Of a stretch of DNA of 64,000 nucleotides, positions 57,832 through 64,000 are shown in pieces (position 1 is the first letter of the stretch; each line of letters opens with the position of its first letter). This DNA comes from Stomoxys calcitrans (Eukaryota > Arthropoda > Insecta > Diptera > Muscidae). The stretch lies in NCBI RefSeq assembly GCF_963082655.1, contig NC_081552.1:196430598-196494597 (forward strand), written 5' to 3'. The notes under the pieces are model-generated. The model had not been told where the DNA came from, made no database searches, and saw nothing but the letters and a program-made list of their open reading frames with translations. The position numbers were made by a program, and so were the translations under genes.

Positions 57832-58770
57832 AAAGGCAAAAGTCGGGCGGAGCCGACTATAAAAAACCCTACACCACCATGTCTACGTATTATTTCTAAT
57901 ACATGGAACCGATTTCTTAATTTTGAATATCTATTGAAATATCAAAAGCAACCTTGGAAGATTTTCTTAGGATAGGATCTAGGATTGTGGCTATTGCAGT
58001 CTTAAAAGCGTATATGGCCTAGCAAAATTTTATACCTAGCAAAATTTTCTTAAGATCAGACCAAAATCCATATCGGATGATAGATATATATGGGAGCTAT
58101 ATCTAAATCTGAACCGATTTTGATGAAATTTTGCACACGCATTGGGGCGTCTTATGAAACATCTCATGCAAAATTTTGCAAAAAAAAACTGACCCAAATG
58201 TGGCCTTTTGGGTCAAATTTTTTGCAAGGGAATCATATTCAAATCTGATTTGATTTTGCTCAAAATCAATAGTGTTCGTCCTTGGACCAAAAAGGGGCTT
58301 GTGAAAAATCTTGAGACAATTGGACAACAAATGGACATGGAAAGACTTACGGCCATAGCTTAATCGTATCAGGAAGCGATTCCTAGCTGATCGACATAAG
58401 GGCAAAAAAAAAGACAGTATGGGGCTAATATGAAAGGTCATTGGAAGTACGAATCTGATATAAATTGTAGACATCAAGGGGAGCCGCTTGACTCAGAAAA
58501 AAAACCCAAAACTTAAATTTATGACGACCAGGACGATATGGGACGTAAGTGAAAAGTCGCTGAAAGTAGTGGTTCTCCAAACATCCTCCAAACGCTCATG
58601 GGGAACGACCGGGACAAAGTAGGACTAAAAAGGACTTTGGAAGTAATATACAAATGTGATATGCGTATTTGGGAACAGGTATCTAGGACAGCCCCAAAAC
58701 CCCTCTAACAGACATGAAGGCCAATCGGGACAGCATGGTACTCAAATTAAGGTACTTTTATAGTAAATGG
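57832..58770 (-). mobile_element. DINE-like element (type B), decayed
   Basis: It starts AAGTAAAGGCAAAAGTCGGG with the hairpin AGTCGGGCGGAGCCGACT, the type B end, then ACCCTACACCACC. Two or three poorly conserved units follow. The far end is unclear because it runs into sequence before the transposase. Confidence 0.5.
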
Positions 58771-58841
58771 TGATTTTTAGCTATTATCTTTTTGGCAACA
58801 CTGTTTAAAACAGCTCAAGCTCATTTCGTGTTTTCTTTCAG

Positions 58842-59093
58842 TATGGCCCATAATTTAACCATGTCTTATCGTCGTACAAACGGACAACGCTTGCAAATTA
58901 TTGAATTTTATTATCAAAATGCGTGCTCTGTTAAGAAAGTTCATCGCGCGCTTCTTCTTCTTCAGCGACGAAGCTCATTTTTGGCTCAATGGGTAAATGC
59001 TGATGTAAATAAGCAGAATTGTCGATTTTGGAGTGAAGATCAGCCAGAAGCATTGCAAAAGCTACCAATGCATCCCGAACAAGTAAAAGTCTG
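58842..59093 (+). pseudogene. Mariner-superfamily transposase N-terminus, internally deleted
   Basis: The ATG at 58842 starts MAHNLTMSYRRTNGQR, then a helix-turn-helix start (EFYYQNACSVKKVHRALL). The frame then jumps to the middle of the protein (SSFLAQWVN, NKQNCRFWSEDQPEALQ), so more than a hundred residues with the first catalytic Asp are missing. At MHPE it is cut by a DINE-like element and resumes at 60089. Confidence 0.78.
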
Positions 59094-60088
59094 TTTTTAG
59101 TTTAGCCGGGCCGAATCTTATATACCCTCCGCCATAGATCACATTTGTCAAGCTCTTTTACCAGTATCTCCTTTTAGGCAAACAAAGGATAAAAGAAAAT
59201 AATTGCTATGCTATTGGAGATATATCAAGTCATGGTCCTATTCGGACCATAATCGAATTGAATATTGGAGACCACAGTAGAAGTCCTTGTGTATCAATTA
59301 TTCAGCCAATTTGAATAAGAATTGTGTTCTTGAGAGTTTCAAGAAGTAAAAATAGGGAGATCGGTTTATAGGAGAGCTGTATTAGGCTAAACACCGATTC
59401 AGACCATATTTGACGCGTATGTTGAAAGTCATGTGAAGCCGTTGTACAAAATGTCAGCCAAATCGGATAAGCATTGCGCCCTCTCGTGGCGTAAGAAGTC
59501 AAGATTCAGGTTAGGGACCGATTTAAGCCATATTTAGCACAGTTTTTGCAAATCAACAAAATACCTCGTGCAAAATTTCAGCGAAATCGGATAAGAATTG
59601 CGCCCTCTAGTGGCGTAAGAAGTCAAGACCCCAGATTAGTTTTTTATATGACAGCTATATCAGGTTATGAACCGATTTCAACCAAACTCAGCATAGTTTT
59701 GGGAAATCATAAAAAATACCACACGCAAAATCTCAATTCAATTGGATAAGAATTGCGCCCTCTAGTGGCTCAAGAAGTCAAGATCCAAGATCGCTTTATA
59801 TGGCAGCTATATCAAAAGAAGAACTGATGTGGCCCATTTACAAGACTAACCGACCTACAATAACAAGAAGTATTTGTGCAACATTTCAAGCGGCAATCTT
59901 CTCTACCACGAAAGTTTGCGTACTTTTGACAGACAGACGGACAGACTGATGGGCATGGCTAGTTTGACTTAAAATGTCGTAAGGATCAAGAATATATATA
60001 CTTTACGATGTCTTAGACGAATATATCGACAAGTTACAAACAGAACGACGAAACACGTATAAGCCCATCCTAAGGTGGAGGGTAAAAA
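59094..60088 (-). mobile_element. DINE-like element (type A) inserted in the transposase
   Basis: It begins AACAAGTAAAAGTCTG and GCCGGGCCGAA. It has about five units with CCCTCTAGTGGC, then a GACAGACAGACGGACAGAC tract (59929-59947), and ends CATCCTAAGGTGGAGGG. Transposase codons lie directly on both sides. The end at 60088 joins at the same codon as the element ending at 33026. Confidence 0.75.
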
Positions 60089-60545
60089 AAGTCACAGTTT
60101 GGTGCGGTTTATGGGCTGGTGGCATCATTGGACCGTACTTCTTCAAAGAGCATGCGAAACGTAAATAATACCCAACTCTTTTTGCCCAAAATGCAAAAGC
60201 TTGTTATATGGTTTCAACATGACGGTGCCACATGCCACACAGCACGCGTAACAATGGATTTATTAAGAGGCGAGTTCAGTGAACATTTTATTTCACGTTC
60301 GGGACCGGTCAATTGGGCGCCTAGATCATGCGATTTAACGCCTTTAGACTTTGGCTATGTTTAAGCTCATGTCTATACAGACAGGAAGACACATTGAGGC
60401 ATTTATTCATGAGATACCGGCCGAAATCTTGGAAAGAGTATGCCAAAATTGCACTAAGCGATTGGAGCATTTGAGGCGCAGACACGGTCAAAATTTGAAT
60501 GAAATAATCTTTAAGCATTAAATTATATGGACCGTACTATCGATT
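60089..60545 (+). pseudogene. Mariner-superfamily transposase C-terminus, broken
   Basis: The codons continue VTVWCGLWAGGIIGPYFF, then with shifts VWFQHDGATCHTARV, SCDLTPLD and EIIFKH at the end (stop near 60519). A region before FQHDG is deleted. With the part at 58842 it is one transposase copy, broken by deletion, frameshifts and the DINE-like insertion. Confidence 0.76.
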
Positions 60546-60689
60546 GAAATAAAGATTTCATGCATTCTTCTGAATTTTATGTGTGTTTGTTTTTTTTTTT
60601 TTTTTGAAAAACTTTCCTATAGGTCTTAAAAATGCATCATTTATAATAAATTTAGACTGATGTTGATCCAAATCACTCTCGAAACCCGG

Positions 60690-62505
60690 TAGACGGGATA
60701 ACACGACTTAACCGTGACTATTCCGAAGAGATGCGCTAGGTTGTTTAACCATCAATTTATTGTGCATCTCAAAAGTGACGGGGCAAGAAGAAGAGCCATT
60801 CGCCGTATTCGTGGTCTCCGAGCCGATGAACAGCCATCACAATTTACCGTGCACGAAGTTACGAATGTCACCCGTGGCGCCAAATCTTCTAAGGCCCCGA
60901 CGGAATCTCTACATTGATGTTGAAGAATTTGGATTTACCTGGAGTTGAGTACCTTACCTTGAGTCCTCAACCTGTCATGAACACACACTACTCAAGCCTG
61001 GAAAGGACTCGAGTTTGGGGTAGTCGTATAGACCGACCTCCCTTCTCTCACCAGTAGCCAAAACGCTTGAGACATTTCTCCTCCCGAGCCTCGTAGGAGA
61101 ATTTCCATTCGCCGAGTATCAACATGGATTTCGAACAACAACTGCTTTGCATGCCATCACTGCACACATTTGCCGTGGCTTCAATCAGCCCAGGCCATGT
61201 GATAAGACGGTCCTGGTAGCACTGGACATATCAAGGGCATTCGGCAGCCATGCCAAACTATTTGAGGACTTCGCAAATACGTCCCTCCAGCCAGACCTGA
61301 CACGCTGGGTCGCGAATTATCTGTGTGGTCGCCAGTCATTTGTGAAATTTAGGGTTAAGAAGTCGAAGCACCGTGGGGTGAAACAGGGAGTTCCCCAAGA
61401 CGGGGTGATATTTCCGGCACTGTTTAACCTCAAAGTTACCCATGAAAATTCCATTAAGGAACTGGAGAGAACTTTTTACATATCAATGAGTGCAGTCCGA
61501 TTCATGTTTAAGCTCAATGATAAGGGCCTCCTTTTATAGCCGTTTATGGCATAGTACCTCACAAATGTCGCCAGCATTAGGAGGGGATAACCACCGCTGG
61601 AATTTTTATAATGGTCTCGCCAGGATTTGAACCCAGGCGGACATGGTTACCTCTGCGCTGCGGTGGTCTCCACTGTTTAACCTCTACCTATTCTGTATTC
61701 CATCCCCTCTAGACGGCATAGAGATCATATCATATGCGGACGATTGTACGATCATGGCAACATGAAGCCCACCAATTGTTGATATCTGCGATAGGTTGAA
61801 CGTCTACCTCAACGAACTTGCCTCATATCTCGCTGCAAGAAATCTGAAGATATCTATCTGCAACCAAATCTTCAGCCACATACGCGTGAGGTGAATGCCG
61901 AGCTGACTGTGATGGTCGATGGAGAAATGTTTCCGACCATCAAGTGTCTCAAAATACTTGGCGTCGAATTTGACAGCTCTTACACATTCTCGCCACAGGA
62001 ATTTAGGATAAAGTCAAAAGTAGAAACAAGGTCCTCAAGTCACTTGCTGGCAGCACTTTGAGTGCAAACAAAGAAACCTTGTTGACCACGTACAAAGCAA
62101 TCATCATCTTGTGAATAGATATCCACCGCCCGAAAGCCTTAAGGTAGATCAACATGATTTAGAGCGTAAGGTTCAGCGCTACAAGAGAGAACCTCTAGAT
62201 CATGCGGTATATCAAGCGCGTCTATACAACATTCATGCAGATGCGGTAAATAGCTACCGGGTGTAGCTATTCCTGAAGAAATTGAGCTCCCACGGCAAAC
62301 CAGAGTAGTTCTGGCTCAATTACGTTCCGGCAGATACGGCCGCCTCAATTCCTACAGAGCAAGTATTGATGCAGACGTGCAAGTTGTATGTCCTGATTGC
62401 GATCAGGGACCAGACGACACACGTCACCAGCTGCCCAGCTAGACCCACTCGACTCAGACTTAGATCCCTCTGGACGCACCCCATCATAGTCGCAGAGTTC
62501 CTGGA
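60690..62505 (+). pseudogene. Decayed Jockey-clade LINE reverse transcriptase
   Basis: Across frames: FAEYQHGFRTTTALHAITAH, VLVALDISRAF, KQGVPQDGVIFPALFNL, then a SINE, then ISYADDCTIMAT with an intact YADD. The C-terminal part includes LNVYLNELASYLAARNLK, KILGVEFD and CPDCDQGPDDTRH. Several stops and a deletion near 62110 disable it. It resembles Jockey/BS-type elements by these motifs. Its 5' half, with endonuclease, is missing. Confidence 0.78.
61432..61670 (-). mobile_element. tRNA-derived SINE in a LINE, 14-bp target duplication
   Basis: CACTGTTTAACCTC occurs at 61418-61431 and again at 61671-61684. Removing the SINE and one repeat rejoins the RT frame at PALFNLYLF. The SINE lacks part of its middle and part of the head. 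Confidence 0.9.
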
Positions 62506-63075
62506 TCTCGAAGGGCCTAACACAACTAACTGTCCCAAATTTCATCAAAATCGGACAATAGGCGCATTTATTGCCCGATTTTGATGAAATTTTGCCTCAA
62601 AACCTTAAATAGAGAGATCGAATCTTTACGGCAGCTATATACAAATCGGAAACGATCAGGGCCAAATTGAAGAGGGATGTCGATTTCTGCGAAATCGGAC
62701 AATAAATGCGCCTTTTATTGGTCCAAGACCCTAAATGGAGAGATCGGTGTATATGGCAGCTATATACAAATCTGGACCGATCAGGGCAAAATTGCACAAA
62801 GATGTCGAGGCGCCTAACGCAACGCACTCTCCCAGATTTCGGCGTCAATGGACAATAAATACGCCTTTATGGACCCATCGAGAGATCGGTCTATATGGTA
62901 GCTTTATCCAAATCTGGACCGTTCTGGTCTAAATTGAAAAATAATGTCGACTGGCCTAACACAACTCACTGCCCTAAATTTCAGCAAAATCGGATAATAA
63001 ATGTGGCTTTTATAGGCCTAAGATCCTAAATTGGATCCTAATATACCCCCATCCTTCGGTGGTGGGTATAAAAAA
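62506..63075 (-). mobile_element. DINE-like units and element end
   Basis: About three to four units contain CGATCAGGGC, TATATGGCAGCTATATACAA and GGCCTAACACAACTC. The end at about 63040-63070 is ATATACCCCCATCC and TTCGGTGGTGGG. There is no GAC microsatellite and no hairpin end; it joins the LINE directly on the left. Confidence 0.6.
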
Positions 63076-64000
63076 CTATCGGTAAAAATTGGAATATATT
63101 TATATAACCAAGAAATTATAGTTAAATTTTTTTTTAATATACCCTACACCATAAAACTCGTTTATAACCTTTCGGCAACAACTTTCAAAGACTTCTCAAG
63201 ACTAAATTTGATGAAAATGCTAAAATCATTTTTCCCTTATTTATATTTTTGAGATTCGAATATTTAAACTTTTGTTTTGCCAATTCAACACCATATGTTG
63301 ATTTTGATTAATGGTCTAGTGCAATGGGCAAATCATACCCTTGTCCAAAGTAAACCCCTGCTGATAACTACAACATCATATTATATTAGGTTAGGCAAAC
63401 CCTACACAAGTTGCTAAAATAATGCGAAAATTTATGTATCCTCAAATACCCTTTTTCTCTATACATTCCTATTCTAATAAACATTGAATCTACCACAACT
63501 GTTATTTTTAAGAAAAATGTTTTAAATTCTTCCTCTTCCGTTCGCATTTTATCTTATTTGCTGGTTATTGCATTTTTCGAATAGTGTTCACCAACAGAAA
63601 CTTTAATATACTATGAAAAATTGCCTTTCGCTCAGCCAAAAAGTATGCAAAACTTTTTCAACACTTCCTCTGTTGTCAAACAAAATAGTGCATGCATATT
63701 CAAATATTGGTTTCTGACCGCAGTGACGACTCAGTCTTAAGTCTGTATGGGGTTGGTGTATGTTTGTGTATGCGTGTGCCATCTAAACCAAAAGTATGCA
63801 AACTTTTATTGAATTTCATCGTTCATTGGGCCATTAACATTGACCCAAAAGTATGCAAAATATTTTTTTTTTTAGTTACAATTAAGCCTAAAAGCATATC
63901 AGAATGACAACAGAGCAGCATCATAATTCTTCTTGTTTCATATGAAAAAAGCAAATCTTTTATCTCTAGCATTTCTATCATGCTCTTAGCAACGGCGGCA
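63076..64000. other. Low-copy noncoding sequence with three octamer-like motifs
   Basis: No coding region is supported. CCAAAAGTATGCAAA or a one-base variant occurs at 63636-63651, 63788-63802 and 63845-63859. The core ATGCAAA resembles POU-domain octamer sites. The rest is A/T rich. Confidence 0.4.

Overview
The window looks like genomic DNA of a muscoid (calyptrate) fly, of the Stomoxys/Musca type. The reasons are an insect-type boule (bol) gene broken by a very long intron, A+T-rich intronic sequence, and a heavy load of dipteran repeats: DINE/Helentron-like arrays, tRNA-derived SINEs, Pao/BEL and non-LTR retrotransposons, and mariner-type DNA elements. Species assignment is inference; no RNA or database search was available.

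Host gene. Two coding exons of bol, the DAZ-family testis RNA-binding protein, lie on the minus strand. Coding exon 1 (20148-20036) runs from the ATG through RNP2. Coding exon 2 (4057-3904) carries the rest of the RRM seen here, including RNP1. The reading phases match exactly across a 15,978-bp intron with consensus GT/AG ends. Sequence left of 3904 is the next intron. Sequence right of 20148 is 5'UTR, upstream intron or flanking DNA; no other host coding exon could be supported.

Inside the bol intron, on the opposite strand, sits a complete and very young Pao/BEL LTR retrotransposon (4433-12689). It has 585-bp LTRs with one visible mismatch, a 5-bp target duplication, and one 1787-codon gag-pol frame. 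In the position where env would lie there is a second ORF (11437-12087) preceded by a strong splice acceptor. It repeats the Gag zinc-knuckle module with identical cysteine/histidine spacing and adds a long basic tail. This is the most interesting item in the window. The rest of the intron holds DINE-like arrays, a duplicated tRNA-like segment, a SINE and a decayed LINE.

20-64 kb is almost wholly repeat. It contains DINE-like elements of two termini types with internal units of about 150 bp, two 130-bp tandem families, two copies of a 236/237-bp mariner-type MITE, and fragments of a mariner-superfamily transposase. There are at least five kinds of broken LINE (endonuclease, reverse transcriptase and RNase H pieces), about ten SINE copies, a 245-bp tandem array in which a SINE is fused to LINE RNase H sequence, and a 1.2-kb A+T minisatellite. 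Several nestings can be ordered by target duplications. Low-copy, A/T-rich noncoding sequence remains at about 2.0-3.9, 12.7-13.2, 20.1-20.9, 25.5-27.4, 29.9-30.5, 38.4-39.9, 45.5-47.5, 49.1-49.8, 53.0-54.0 and 63.1-64.0 kb.

How it works together: the only likely functional host gene is bol, and the only likely mobile-competent element is the Pao/BEL copy. Nearly everything else is non-autonomous or decayed.
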